Source of the DNA: a virus
Strand: one strand, 5' to 3'
IMG/VR virus record: IMGVR_UViG_3300007513_000047
Coordinates: 1 to 58,550 of that record
DNA: 58,550 nucleotides
Shown: positions 30,494 to 39,095 of the stretch, one piece after another
Layout: each line of letters opens with the position of its first letter
Position numbering within the stretch: the stretch's first letter is position 1
Position numbers and translations under genes: made by a program
The notes under the pieces: model-generated
What the model saw: only the letters and a program-made list of their open reading frames with translations
What the model was told of the DNA's origin: nothing
Database searches by the model: none

Positions 30494-31669
30494 TTATTTA
30501 TCAGATTCTTCTCCATGACCTTTCATAAAATATGGGTAAGCTTTTGAACCTGTTTCCCACATATCTGAACCACCAACTTCTTCTTGTTCACCAACTCTGA
30601 TACCTACAGTCTTGTTTAATATCCACCATAATAGATATGATGTAGAGAAAACAAATCCAAATATTGTGACTGTTCCATATGCTTGATGTAAGAAACTTGC
30701 ATCTGCGTTTAGTATTGGGACTAACATAAGTCCTAAAACACCTGCGACACCATGAACTGATATTGCACCAACTGGATCATCACAACCTTTTCTTTCTATC
30801 CAACTCATAACAACAGGCATCATTACTCCACCCAATGAACCATATAGTAATGCGATTAAAGGTGAAGGTGTTAATGGGTCAGCAGTTATAACTACTAGAC
30901 CTGCTAATGCACCATTTGTTGTGGCGTTTAAGGCAGTCTTACCTAACCACAGTTTAGATAATATCATTGCAGATAAAAGACCACCAGCAGCGGCAGTATT
31001 AGTGTTTACAAATATCTTTGCGACTGCATTTGCGTTCTCTACACCATCTATTGCAAGTTGTGAACCACCATTGAATCCAAACCATCCCATCCACAAAATG
31101 AGTGTGCCTAATGCGACTTGAGCCGCATTGGAACCGTGTATTGGTTTAGGTGTTCCGTCTTTTAAGTATTTACCCTTTCTTGGTCCAAGTATTAAAACTC
31201 CTGCAAGTGCGGCTGAAGCCCCAGCCATATGAACTATGCCTGAACCTGCAAAGTCAAAGAATCCTCTCTGACTCAACCAACCACCACCCCATGTCCAAGA
31301 ACCTTGAATTGGGTATATAATTGTGGTGAAGATAGCGGCAAACAATAAGAATGTCCACAGTTTCTTTCTTTCTGCGACTGCACCTGATACAACTGACATT
31401 GCAGTTGCGACAAATACTACTTGAAAAAAGAAATCAGAATACATCGAATGTGTTTCTATATCTCCCCACCCATACATAAGGGAATAACCCCCTACTAAAA
31501 ACCCTACAGATGCGACACTATAAAGTGCAACATTCTTTAAGAGTATTTCTATAACATTTTTACTTCTAACTGAACCCGCTTCTAGCATGGTAAAACCGGC
31601 TGCCATCCACATGACTAATACGCCAGACATTAAAAAGTAAAATGTGTTTAATGAATATGATAAATCCAT
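30494..31669 (-). CDS. amtB: Ammonium transporter, Amt/AmtB family
   Basis: A 391-residue, about 11-span membrane transporter. The pore features of AmtB are intact: Asp139 and His147 in FDFAGSGIVHMAG, and His306 in AISVHGVAG (the twin-histidine pair), with MGWFGFNGGS upstream. Length is that of a normal Amt. The gene should import ammonium/ammonia in the infected cell. No glnK/PII gene follows; the C-terminal tail lacks the usual SEHGExAY motif, which may free it from host PII control. It sits between def and gp46 with AGGAG before its ATG. Very unusual in a phage. Confidence 0.95.
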   Translation of the reverse strand: MDLSYSLNTFYFLMSGVLVMWMAAGFTMLEAGSVRSKNVIEILLKNVALYSVASVGFLVGGYSLMYGWGDIETHSMYSDFFFQVVFVATAMSVVSGAVAERKKLWTFLLFAAIFTTIIYPIQGSWTWGGGWLSQRGFFDFAGSGIVHMAGASAALAGVLILGPRKGKYLKDGTPKPIHGSNAAQVALGTLILWMGWFGFNGGSQLAIDGVENANAVAKIFVNTNTAAAGGLLSAMILSKLWLGKTALNATTNGALAGLVVITADPLTPSPLIALLYGSLGGVMMPVVMSWIERKGCDDPVGAISVHGVAGVLGLMLVPILNADASFLHQAYGTVTIFGFVFSTSYLLWWILNKTVGIRVGEQEEVGGSDMWETGSKAYPYFMKGHGEESDK

Positions 31670-31683
31670 TATTTTCTCCTTTA

Positions 31684-33402
31684 TTATGAAATTGATATAC
31701 GACTAAAGTTTTTATATTTTTCGAAACGAATTACTTCTTCGAACTTATCGTATAACTCTCCTCCCTTATGGGAAATAATAAAGGCGTTTGTTTTCTCATT
31801 CAATGAATTCAATAACTTTAAAAAGTCATCGGTTCCTTGAGCATCTAAAGAACTATCAAACACCTCGTCTAATATAAGTATGTTTGTATTTACTGAGTTC
31901 TTAATTCTTGCGACTGCTCTCCATGTGAAGAGTAATGCAAGGTCAATTCTCATCTTCTCACCTTGTGAAAAGTTATCATACTTAAATACATCTCTAAATC
32001 TGGATTTGATTGTTTCTTCAAATGCTTCATTCAATTCAAACCCAACATAAAATTCTAAATTGGCCAGATACTTGTTTATCATCTTATTCATTACTGGAAC
32101 ATATTGTTTAATAATTCTCTGCCTCACCCCTTGGTCTCTTAATAGGGTTGTTGCGAGGTCGTAGTAATGTTGTCTATCAGTTAGACTTTCTTTCTTAATA
32201 TGTAAAGTATCTAAATCATCTTCTGCTGTGGTCAATTTATCATGAACATTAGCATCAACAGAAGTCTCATTCTTTAAATCTTTAATCTCTTGATTCAATT
32301 TGTCTATGTATTTCTGATTAGATAAAATCTCTGTTTGATGTAATCCAATGTTTCTTTGCAGTTTTTCTATTTCATCTTGAATAAGATTTATTCTTTGGAT
32401 TTCATCGTGGCAGGCATCGATTGTTTGAGCAATCTCGTTGAGCGCCTTCTGGATTTCATTCGATTTAGCTTTTCTTTCCTTAATGTGTTTCTTCTTGTGT
32501 TCTTCATCTAACCCTTGTTTACATGTTGGACAATCATCGTTCTCTTGATAGAATAAGACATCTTGGTCAGCTTTAGCTCTGGCTTGTTCCAATTGTCTTT
32601 CTAAATCTAGTGTCTCAGTTAATCTATCTTCATTTGATTTCTTATTAGTTATGCCTTCTTTCTTTTTATCAATCTCTTTATCTTCTTGAACAACATCATT
32701 CATAACCTTTTGTATATTCTCTTGTGTCTCCTTTATGGTATTCTCATACTTCTTTATCTTCTTATCACGAGATTTTTGTAAGAGACCCATTTGTTCATTT
32801 AGACCATTTATTCTTTCTTCTAGCAATTCAATCTCATGGTTTGTTTCTCTTACATCTATATTATGTTGTGTGACTTTCTTCTTTAATATATCCTGCATTG
32901 TAGAAAAGATTGATATGTCTAGTAAATCTTCCACAAGTCTTCTTCTCTCTACCGACTTTAACTGCATAAACGGAGTAAAGTTAGCAGAACCTAATACTGC
33001 GACTTGGGTAAATGAACGATAGGACATCTTAAGAATGTTCTTCTCTAAATGTTCTTGATAATCTCTCATCGTTGCATCTTGATTGATTAATGAATCATTG
33101 ACATATAACTCAAACTTATTTGGTTTAGCGCCTCTTATAACTTTATATAATTTTCTTCCAATCTGAAATTCTATCTCTACTATCAACTCTTTACCATTGA
33201 TAGAATTAACCAACAAGTCTTTCTTTAAGTTTCTAAACCCTTTTCCATATAAACCAAAACATAATGCATCTAACAATGTAGATTTACCAGCACCATTATC
33301 ACCAACAATAAGAGTTGTTTGCGACCTGTCTAAGTCTATGGAAGTAAAAGTGTTTCCTGCCGATAACAAATTCTTGTATCGGATCTTTTTAAAATTAATC
33401 AT
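31684..33402 (-). CDS. gp46: Recombination exonuclease subunit gp46 (SbcC/Rad50-like)
   Basis: A 572-residue SMC-type ATPase. Walker A is GDNGAGKS at 34-41, long coiled coils run through the middle, the Rad50-type zinc hook CPTC lies near residue 293, and the signature FSQGEKMRIDLALLF and Walker B LILDEVFDSS lie near the end. It forms the exonuclease complex with gp47, whose gene overlaps by 4 bases. Confidence 0.96.
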   Translation of the reverse strand: MINFKKIRYKNLLSAGNTFTSIDLDRSQTTLIVGDNGAGKSTLLDALCFGLYGKGFRNLKKDLLVNSINGKELIVEIEFQIGRKLYKVIRGAKPNKFELYVNDSLINQDATMRDYQEHLEKNILKMSYRSFTQVAVLGSANFTPFMQLKSVERRRLVEDLLDISIFSTMQDILKKKVTQHNIDVRETNHEIELLEERINGLNEQMGLLQKSRDKKIKKYENTIKETQENIQKVMNDVVQEDKEIDKKKEGITNKKSNEDRLTETLDLERQLEQARAKADQDVLFYQENDDCPTCKQGLDEEHKKKHIKERKAKSNEIQKALNEIAQTIDACHDEIQRINLIQDEIEKLQRNIGLHQTEILSNQKYIDKLNQEIKDLKNETSVDANVHDKLTTAEDDLDTLHIKKESLTDRQHYYDLATTLLRDQGVRQRIIKQYVPVMNKMINKYLANLEFYVGFELNEAFEETIKSRFRDVFKYDNFSQGEKMRIDLALLFTWRAVARIKNSVNTNILILDEVFDSSLDAQGTDDFLKLLNSLNEKTNAFIISHKGGELYDKFEEVIRFEKYKNFSRISIS

Positions 33403-34466
33403 AGATAATTATGTTCGTCTAATGCTTCATTATATAACGAAGTCATTAATTCGAATAGGGGTTTTTTCTGACCTTGTATTTCTAGTCCATCAATATACTT
33501 TTCTAATATAGTAAGAGTGTCTTCTACTCCTTCTAATTCTTTATCGTCCATTAAGTCCATATGTTTATGGTCATCTACGACAACAACATGCAATGGATTA
33601 GCGGCATGTAATTTGTCGACCATAGAATCAAACCAATATGGATTGTCTTTATTGACTACTATCATCTTCACAAATTTGCCTGTGAATTTACTGTAATCTT
33701 TATTTGATATTGTTTCAAAAGTTTCTTTTGTATCATCATAGAATAACTTTTCGAACATAGTTAATGGATTATGAACAGGAGTTATTTCTCTTGTATCTGT
33801 ATCAAATATGTGGAAGTATTTTTCATCTCCATAATCTGACCATGTGAATTGCATCTGACTTCCTAGATACCTGATATTCTTAAGTTCTGATTTTTGATGA
33901 AAGTGACCACTATAAACTTTGTCGAATCGTTTTAAATATGTGTGGTCTAGACCATGTTGACTTGTCATTCCAGGCATCATTAAAGCGCCCTCTATTTCGA
34001 AATGACCAAAACATGTATCTGCATTGGCATTTAATAAGAAGTCTACACTATCTGCATAGTTCTCATTATTAATCCAAGGAACAAGTGCAAGATTAACTCC
34101 ATCGTATTCTCTTACTGTAGGTTCTGTTATAACACTTATATTATCGTGTTCGAACAATAATAAGTCTGGTGAGTTTACTTCATTGGTATTCTTATAATAG
34201 GTATCATGATTACCAATAATCAAGTCCATAGTAATACCCCTTTCTAGCATAGGGTCTATAAAATGTTCTCTATTTGATTTTAGACTTGCAAAGTTTACAT
34301 ACTTTCTTCTATCGAAGTAATCTCCGAGATGTAAAATGTGTCCAATGTTATTTTCATCGAGATATGGGAAGAATACTTCCTCATAGAATCGGCCTTGATA
34401 TTTGGCCATCTCTAACATATCTCCTCGAACACCTGCATGAGTGTCGTTGAGTATCGCTATTTTCAT
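33399..34466 (-). CDS. gp47: Recombination nuclease subunit gp47 (SbcD/Mre11-like)
   Basis: A 355-residue metallophosphoesterase. Motifs: LNDTHAG (Asp8, His10), LHLGDYFDRR (Asp49), IGNHDTYY and YSGHFHQK, the standard Mre11 metal ligands. It partners gp46 in processing DNA ends and degrading host DNA. An internal promoter for gp46 lies in its 3' end (33429-33457). It overlaps gp55 by 4 bases. Confidence 0.96.
   Translation of the reverse strand: MKIAILNDTHAGVRGDMLEMAKYQGRFYEEVFFPYLDENNIGHILHLGDYFDRRKYVNFASLKSNREHFIDPMLERGITMDLIIGNHDTYYKNTNEVNSPDLLLFEHDNISVITEPTVREYDGVNLALVPWINNENYADSVDFLLNANADTCFGHFEIEGALMMPGMTSQHGLDHTYLKRFDKVYSGHFHQKSELKNIRYLGSQMQFTWSDYGDEKYFHIFDTDTREITPVHNPLTMFEKLFYDDTKETFETISNKDYSKFTGKFVKMIVVNKDNPYWFDSMVDKLHAANPLHVVVVDDHKHMDLMDDKELEGVEDTLTILEKYIDGLEIQGQKKPLFELMTSLYNEALDEHNYL
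33429..33457 (-). promoter_or_regulatory. Possible internal promoter for gp46
   Basis: Minus strand TATTCG (33452-33457), 17-base spacer, TATAAT (33429-33434), preceded by AAAAAACCCC. It lies inside gp47 coding sequence, so part of the match could be chance, but the upstream motif is the shared one. Confidence 0.45.
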
Positions 34467-35005
34467 TCAGTAAATTTATCTAAGCCTTTATCTTTCTGTA
34501 CTTTTTTTCGTTTTGATTTTCTTGGTTCGTATTGAACACGGTTCATATTGTCTTGCATCCACTCAACATTAGTATTATGCATACCAGAAGTATCGCCATC
34601 TATTGTATCGAATGTATGTGCGGTGATATCTGATATTACTTGTTGCTTAATGAAAACTTGTTTCTTCTCTTTCTGTATCCTTCTTAGAAAGGCGTAATAA
34701 CAAATTTGTGTAATATATGCAAATGCGTTGTTAGATTTTTCTACATTGAAGTTCTTAATATACTGAATACAATTCTCGATTGCATCACATATCATTTCAT
34801 CTCTGTAAGTGTAGTTTATAAAGTTTGGTCGTGTAGATAGTCGAGTTGCAATCTTATAGATACACTCTCCTATGTAATTTGACATTTGTGGTGGGGTTCT
34901 GCCCTCTTCCTCGGCGAGTTTAACGGCGGCGTTATGTTCGGCGACTGCGGCTGTGAACTCTTTGTTATTAACATAATGTTCACTTTGTTTTTTAGTTTTT
35001 GCCAT
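34463..35005 (-). CDS. gp55: Late transcription sigma factor gp55
   Basis: A 180-residue divergent sigma factor. The core (YIGECIYKIATRLSTRPNFINYTYRDEM, then CIQYIKNFNVEKSNNAFAYITQICYYAFLRRIQKEKKQ) matches T4 gp55. gp55 recognises the TATAAATA late box with RNA polymerase, the clamp gp45 and gp33. The many TATAAATA and CATAAATA boxes here fit that role. A promoter is directly upstream (35013-35041). Confidence 0.94.
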   Translation of the reverse strand: MAKTKKQSEHYVNNKEFTAAVAEHNAAVKLAEEEGRTPPQMSNYIGECIYKIATRLSTRPNFINYTYRDEMICDAIENCIQYIKNFNVEKSNNAFAYITQICYYAFLRRIQKEKKQVFIKQQVISDITAHTFDTIDGDTSGMHNTNVEWMQDNMNRVQYEPRKSKRKKVQKDKGLDKFTE

Positions 35006-35012
35006 GTGGTCT

Positions 35013-35041
35013 ATTATACTAGGGTTAATGCTATAATGTAA
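35013..35041 (-). promoter_or_regulatory. Early-type promoter for gp55-gp47-gp46
   Basis: Minus strand TTACAT (35036-35041), 17-base spacer, TATAAT (35013-35018), with GAAAAACCCC upstream. Divergent from the plus-strand promoter at 35087-35115. Confidence 0.65.
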
Positions 35042-35086
35042 GGGGTTTTTCTCCCTTATTTTTATTTATTTATTTTAAAAACCCCC

Positions 35087-35115
35087 TTGTTATAAGAAGG
35101 ATTTCGTGATATTAT
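35087..35115 (+). promoter_or_regulatory. Plus-strand early-type promoter (antisense?)
   Basis: TTGTTA (35087-35092), 17-base spacer, TATTAT (35110-35115), preceded by AAAAACCCCC, the same upstream motif as the minus-strand promoters. It fires away from gp55 and towards the small minus-strand membrane genes, where no plus-strand gene is credible, so it would give antisense RNA. Confidence 0.5.
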
Positions 35116-35151
35116 AGCTTTGTGCCAGCGGATAGGATAGCTATTAGCAGT

Positions 35152-35268
35152 CTAATGGAAATAGACTACTCCTATTATATATCCACAAAAGAAGAAAGCA
35201 GCTGCCCATACTGGCTCCTGCTTACAAAACTCCCATATATTGGCCCAATAGTCCAAAAACTCTTTCAT
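35152..35268 (-). CDS. Tiny membrane protein, 38 aa
   Basis: Starts MKEFLDYWANIWEFCKQEP, with one span (VWAAAFFFCGYIIGVVYF) near the end. It directly follows the 54-residue membrane gene. Part of a run of five tiny membrane or lipoprotein genes (35152-35975). Confidence 0.5.
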   Translation of the reverse strand: MKEFLDYWANIWEFCKQEPVWAAAFFFCGYIIGVVYFH

Positions 35269-35433
35269 CTAGAACCTCCAAGTTGCTAGGTACATTATTC
35301 CAAATGGTAATAATATTGGAAGAGTCAATAGTGTTAGGAACTCAAGTTCTTTGATGATTCTTGGTAGAACTTCTCTTGGGTCTTCAAATTCGCCCACCAT
35401 GCTCTTCGCAATGTTTAAAATTGCCGTGGTCAT
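35269..35433 (-). CDS. Small membrane protein, 54 aa
   Basis: From MTTAILNIAKSMVGEFED, with GGAG 6 bases upstream of the ATG at 35433. A C-terminal span (LEFLTLLTLPILLPFGIMYLA) ends in TWRF. An in-frame start 18 codons earlier has no ribosome site. Function unknown. Confidence 0.55.
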   Translation of the reverse strand: MTTAILNIAKSMVGEFEDPREVLPRIIKELEFLTLLTLPILLPFGIMYLATWRF

Positions 35434-35523
35434 GGTTTCTCCGTTATTAATAGTAATTATAATTGTATATTCACGAGAATTATACACAATCTATTTAGTA
35501 AACTTTTTGTTTTAAAATAACAA

Positions 35524-35613
35524 CTATGTGTAAAATAATATTATGAAGAAGAGTGAACCACCTATGCCGTAGACAAGAGTGCCTACAACCCATACTGGTA
35601 TTTTGTCAAACAT
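35524..35613 (-). CDS. Tiny single-span membrane peptide, 29 aa
   Basis: A 29-residue peptide, MFDKIPVWVVGTLVYGIGG followed by SLFFIILFYT: almost entirely one span. Its ATG overlaps the stop of the lipoprotein gene (TAATG), which supports it despite its size. Confidence 0.45.
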   Translation of the reverse strand: MFDKIPVWVVGTLVYGIGGSLFFIILFYT

Positions 35614-35777
35614 TAGTAGATTGTTTCGTGACAGATTAAATGTCTTGGTGAAGTGCCGGTACAGACTTCAATGGTATCTCTTTTCATCTCTTTTTTCTTT
35701 TCTGGTGTCGCAACTGTTTGAGTTGAAGCACAACTAACTGCAAAGATTACTAAGAATAGTATACTTAAAAATTTCAT
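35613..35777 (-). CDS. Small lipoprotein, 54 aa
   Basis: Signal MKFLSILFLVIFAVSC with a lipobox ending at Cys16, then a charged tail with two further cysteines (EVCTGTSPRHLICHETIY). The start at 35777 has AAGGAA 6 bases upstream. A small lipoprotein beside single-span peptides recalls outer-membrane spanin pairs, but no further evidence supports it. A late box is at 35833-35840. Confidence 0.6.
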   Translation of the reverse strand: MKFLSILFLVIFAVSCASTQTVATPEKKKEMKRDTIEVCTGTSPRHLICHETIY

Positions 35778-35832
35778 CGATTCCTTAGATTTAAAATTAA
35801 ACACAGGTGTATTACCTGAGTAATACAGCAGA

Positions 35833-35840
35833 TATTTATA
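35833..35840 (-). promoter_or_regulatory. Late promoter box (TATAAATA)
   Basis: Perfect TATAAATA on the minus strand, 55 bases upstream of the lipoprotein gene; it should drive the tiny membrane gene cluster late. Confidence 0.55.
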
Positions 35841-35852
35841 AACTAATGAATC

Positions 35853-35975
35853 TTATCGAAAAGCCCATATTCCAGCAGCTGTAAAGTAAACAAACATGAA
35901 AGCTATTGTTAGCCAACTAGTTGTATCGTCCCAACCTGCAAGTGGTTTAAATTTGTATTCTTTATTCATTTCCAT
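35853..35975 (-). CDS. Tiny membrane protein, 40 aa
   Basis: MEMNKEYKFKPLAGWDD followed by one span (SWLTIAFMFVYFTAAGIWAF) and a terminal Arg. AAGAG sits 7 bases before the ATG at 35975; a second ATG two codons in is possible. A short perfect hairpin (35997-36014) lies in the gap upstream. Confidence 0.5.
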   Translation of the reverse strand: MEMNKEYKFKPLAGWDDTTSWLTIAFMFVYFTAAGIWAFR

Positions 35976-36033
35976 TTAGTCACTCTTAAAAGTAACCATT
36001 CGAGAATTCGAATGAGTCGAGCTTTGATTTTCA

Positions 36034-36549
36034 TCAGTGAAACTTCTTTTTGTCTTTGGGTGGTAATGCGTATTTGAATTCTTCGAAATCATCTTCTGTC
36101 ATATCTTCTAACATTTCTTCTATGAATTCTGCATCTGGTGCTGAGAATATCGCCTTCTCATCTTGTAGTAATCTATCTATGTGTCTTCTCATTACCTCTT
36201 GCACTTTCAAATCTTCTGCGTTGGCCAATGGTATAGATTTATTCTCAATCATATCCATCCACTTAGAAGATGCATTATCGTAATAAGGAACGAATTGTTC
36301 GTTCATTAGATTTCTATGAACTATTTCAAACTTCGGTATATTGACTTTCTCTTCAGCACTTAATGGTGCATAAGGATAAAACACTGCATTAGTTCTTGGT
36401 GTACCTGGAATTAAAGACAACTGACATATCATTGGTAATGTTATCTCAATTGTGTCTCCTAAGTCTCTGGTCATTCCAACAACTTCAGCACCATTCTTAA
36501 GTTTGATAACTTCGTATCTTTCAGGTATTAAATCTGATGGTATTGCCAT
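36034..36549 (-). CDS. Hypothetical protein with Sm-like N-terminal domain, 171 aa
   Basis: Residues 13-45 (YEVIKLKNGAEVVGMTRDLG, DTIEITLPMIC) recall an Sm-type small barrel, similar to the 97-residue protein at 5602-5895. A middle region follows, then an acidic C-terminus (EFIEEMLEDMTEDDFEEF, ending KDKKKFH). The fold is inferred from pattern only. It follows uvsW by 0 bases. Confidence 0.5.
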   Translation of the reverse strand: MAIPSDLIPERYEVIKLKNGAEVVGMTRDLGDTIEITLPMICQLSLIPGTPRTNAVFYPYAPLSAEEKVNIPKFEIVHRNLMNEQFVPYYDNASSKWMDMIENKSIPLANAEDLKVQEVMRRHIDRLLQDEKAIFSAPDAEFIEEMLEDMTEDDFEEFKYALPPKDKKKFH

Positions 36550-37980
36550 TTACTTAAGCTCGAATTGTTTGAGTTCATAAGGAAAATTCTCCTCGTTATA
36601 AGTATTTATGCGTTCCTTTAAGTGAACAAGGGTATAATTTTGATACCCTAAGTCGTCTGCGATATCAAATAACCTCATACTATCTTTACCTTCCACTTTA
36701 CGAAGACCCCTACCAATAGACTGTAGGTTTCGTATTCTTGACTTGGAAGGACTTGCAAAAACGATATTATCAATTCGTTTTATATTAATACCTGTCGAAA
36801 AAGTTCCATATGATGCAAGTATAGTATCTTCTTTATTTCTCTCAACAATTTCTCTAACTGACTCTCTATCTTCTGTATCTGTTCCACCATAAACATAATG
36901 TAAGTTTCCACCCATGTCTGCATTAGACATCATATCAAATAACTTTACACCATGTTTTTCAACAAACTGGAACAGTACAAGTGTGTTTCCCTTTAAACTC
37001 TTAACTAAATTCAATATGAACATATTTCTTTTCTCATTAGAAACAAGATAGTCCATCTCTTCTTGATATGACATTTTCTTCATTTTGGTATGACATAGTA
37101 TGACACAATCAATATTAATTTGTGCAATTGTTCCCTTTTCCATAAGTTCGGAAGATGATACAACTTTCTTAACAGGTCCAAACAAACCTTCTAACTGTAG
37201 TCTATGAACTTCTGAACCATCTAATGTTCCTGTTGTACCTATTCTAATTGCAGTAGACTTCATCTTCTCTAAGATACCTTTAAGTGTTGTTGCCTTAAAT
37301 AAGTGTGCTTCGTCTCCGACAACCATGTCGAATGTTTGCATTACCTTCTTGGGTGCTTTACTAAATGATTGCCATGTAGTAATTGTTATAGGTGCATCGA
37401 ACACTTCTTGACCATGATATATCTTACAGATAGGTTCTTTATAACCATACTCTACAAAATCTTTCGCCATTTGTTCTACTAATGATGTTGTTGGAACTAT
37501 GATTACAGTTTTCTTATTATAGTATCTTGCCAACATATAAATGATTAATGATTTACCACTTGCAGTTGGAGATAAAAGAAGTTGTCTGCCATATTGCACA
37601 GCAGTTCTAAATGCTTCCATCTGATAATCTCTAGGTGAGAAAGGTAAATTTAGTTCTTCTATAAACTGATGCAACTCTTCTGTTGCTCTTTGTTTCTCTC
37701 CTATTACATCTTCTATACCACTAAAATCGAAACCTCTTTCTCTACAAAACTCGTCAACATAGGGTAATAGTCCTATGTAAATCTTACGAGTTTTTATTGA
37801 AAACAGTCTGACTTTGCCATCCCAATACTTATTTCTATAAGAAGGCATGAACTTAGCATTTGGAACTGTAAACGAAAAGAAGTCGTATAAGTCTCGTGCA
37901 AGACCATCGTCACATTCGACTTTCATAAAACATTCGTCTACCTTTGAGACGATAACTTGATTAGACATAGGGTTGACCAT
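36550..37980 (-). CDS. uvsW: UvsW DNA/RNA helicase
   Basis: A 476-residue superfamily 2 helicase. Motif I is SPTASGKS near residue 134, motif II VVGDEAH (DEAH) near 218, motif III TGTLDG and motif VI QSIGRGLRKVEG near the end. T4 UvsW unwinds R-loops and branch-migrates recombination intermediates, switching replication from origin to recombination mode. An alternative start is four codons later (MSNQVIVSK). Confidence 0.94.
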   Translation of the reverse strand: MVNPMSNQVIVSKVDECFMKVECDDGLARDLYDFFSFTVPNAKFMPSYRNKYWDGKVRLFSIKTRKIYIGLLPYVDEFCRERGFDFSGIEDVIGEKQRATEELHQFIEELNLPFSPRDYQMEAFRTAVQYGRQLLLSPTASGKSLIIYMLARYYNKKTVIIVPTTSLVEQMAKDFVEYGYKEPICKIYHGQEVFDAPITITTWQSFSKAPKKVMQTFDMVVGDEAHLFKATTLKGILEKMKSTAIRIGTTGTLDGSEVHRLQLEGLFGPVKKVVSSSELMEKGTIAQINIDCVILCHTKMKKMSYQEEMDYLVSNEKRNMFILNLVKSLKGNTLVLFQFVEKHGVKLFDMMSNADMGGNLHYVYGGTDTEDRESVREIVERNKEDTILASYGTFSTGINIKRIDNIVFASPSKSRIRNLQSIGRGLRKVEGKDSMRLFDIADDLGYQNYTLVHLKERINTYNEENFPYELKQFELK

Positions 37981-38644
37981 GATACCAACTAACTAGAGAT
38001 ACTCTTGTTCCTCGTGTCACCGGCGTGACTTGGTGATGCACAAATGAAGGAAATACGATAAGTGTTCCTCGTGCCTTTGCACTGAAAGGTGCTGTCTTGA
38101 TATATGGATCCACATTGATGTTCTGAGAACCTGTTGCTTTGAGTTTATCAAATAAGCCTGCTGGTTCAATCCATTGAAAGTTGCCTCCCTCATATTCATC
38201 TGCATCTGATAATTGAATTGTTGAACTAAGTTTTCTTCTTCTACCACCAGGCGATTGGTCACCTTCACCGGCATCTGTATGCCATGTATAGAAATCTCCT
38301 GTGACTGGTTCATCTGGTCTATGTTTGTAAATTGTATATTGATGATTTTCTACATGGTCCCACTGATGCAACCAATCTGCATCTATACTTGCTTGATTTA
38401 CTCCATCTGTAATTCTTTGTTGAATCTCATTGGGCATGACACTGTGCTCTATCCATTTAATTTCTGATTGTCTGATGTATCTATCATCATTACCTTCCAA
38501 TGGATCAGGTGAATCTGGATCCACATCTTTATTACCAATAAGACCTGGAAGAGTTTCTATTTGATTTGCAACTGCGTGTATCTTATCAACTTCGTGTGGT
38601 GTAAAATAATTAGGAAAGACTACACAATATTGTCTTAATATCAT
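37961..38644 (-). CDS. 2OG-Fe(II) oxygenase, PKHD type
   Basis: A 227-residue dioxygenase from MILRQYCVVFPN. The iron ligands are in YTWHTDAGEGD, and the distal His with the co-substrate Arg in HHQVTPVTRGTRVSLVSWYHG. It resembles phage Hyp and PiuC-type (PKHD) oxygenases. The ATG at 38644 overlaps the uvsY TAA (TAATG); a start nine codons earlier lies inside uvsY. It overlaps uvsW by 20 bases. Confidence 0.85.
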   Translation of the reverse strand: MILRQYCVVFPNYFTPHEVDKIHAVANQIETLPGLIGNKDVDPDSPDPLEGNDDRYIRQSEIKWIEHSVMPNEIQQRITDGVNQASIDADWLHQWDHVENHQYTIYKHRPDEPVTGDFYTWHTDAGEGDQSPGGRRRKLSSTIQLSDADEYEGGNFQWIEPAGLFDKLKATGSQNINVDPYIKTAPFSAKARGTLIVFPSFVHHQVTPVTRGTRVSLVSWYHGQPYV

Positions 38645-39087
38645 TATTGACCCGCCATAAATTTGCGCCATTCAATGGTGTTTCTGATTGTTTGATGTCT
38701 CCATGTGATATTATCCATACATCTCTTAATGAAGTCTACAGTGACTTCAAGATATTCTATTTTAGATTTTAATTTAACTAAATCTTCATCTGAATTGAAG
38801 AAGTAATTCATATCATTCTTCATGATTTTAAGACCATCGAATGGGTCTTTTTGCCAACCAAACTTCTCTATAGTATCGTCATCTAACTTACCTGTAAACC
38901 ACAACCACTTATACTTTAATAGTTCGTTGTAGTCAGTGTTTAACTTCTTAAGTAGTAATACTTTGTTGGTTAGTTCGTCTGAATATTTTGCGTGGAGTTT
39001 GGGAACTTCTAAAGATGCAGAATCAAGTTCTATATCATCAATAATGCAATCCTTTTCCCACTCAGCTTTAAGTTCTTGTAAGTTCAT
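38644..39087 (-). CDS. uvsY: UvsY recombination mediator
   Basis: A 147-residue helical protein matching T4 UvsY in layout: LQELKAEWEKDCIIDDIELD, a long helical region (YSDELTNKVLLLKKLNTDYNEL) and a C-terminal TVDFIKRCMDNITWRHQTIRNTIEWRKFMAGQ. UvsY loads UvsX onto gp32-coated single strands. A promoter sits directly upstream. Confidence 0.9.
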   Translation of the reverse strand: MNLQELKAEWEKDCIIDDIELDSASLEVPKLHAKYSDELTNKVLLLKKLNTDYNELLKYKWLWFTGKLDDDTIEKFGWQKDPFDGLKIMKNDMNYFFNSDEDLVKLKSKIEYLEVTVDFIKRCMDNITWRHQTIRNTIEWRKFMAGQ

Positions 39088-39095
39088 AATATACC

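Noticed and set aside
35151-35285. Plus-strand peptide of about 44 codons downstream of the plus-strand promoter
   Set aside because: It lacks a ribosome site and is opposite the better supported 38-residue membrane gene.
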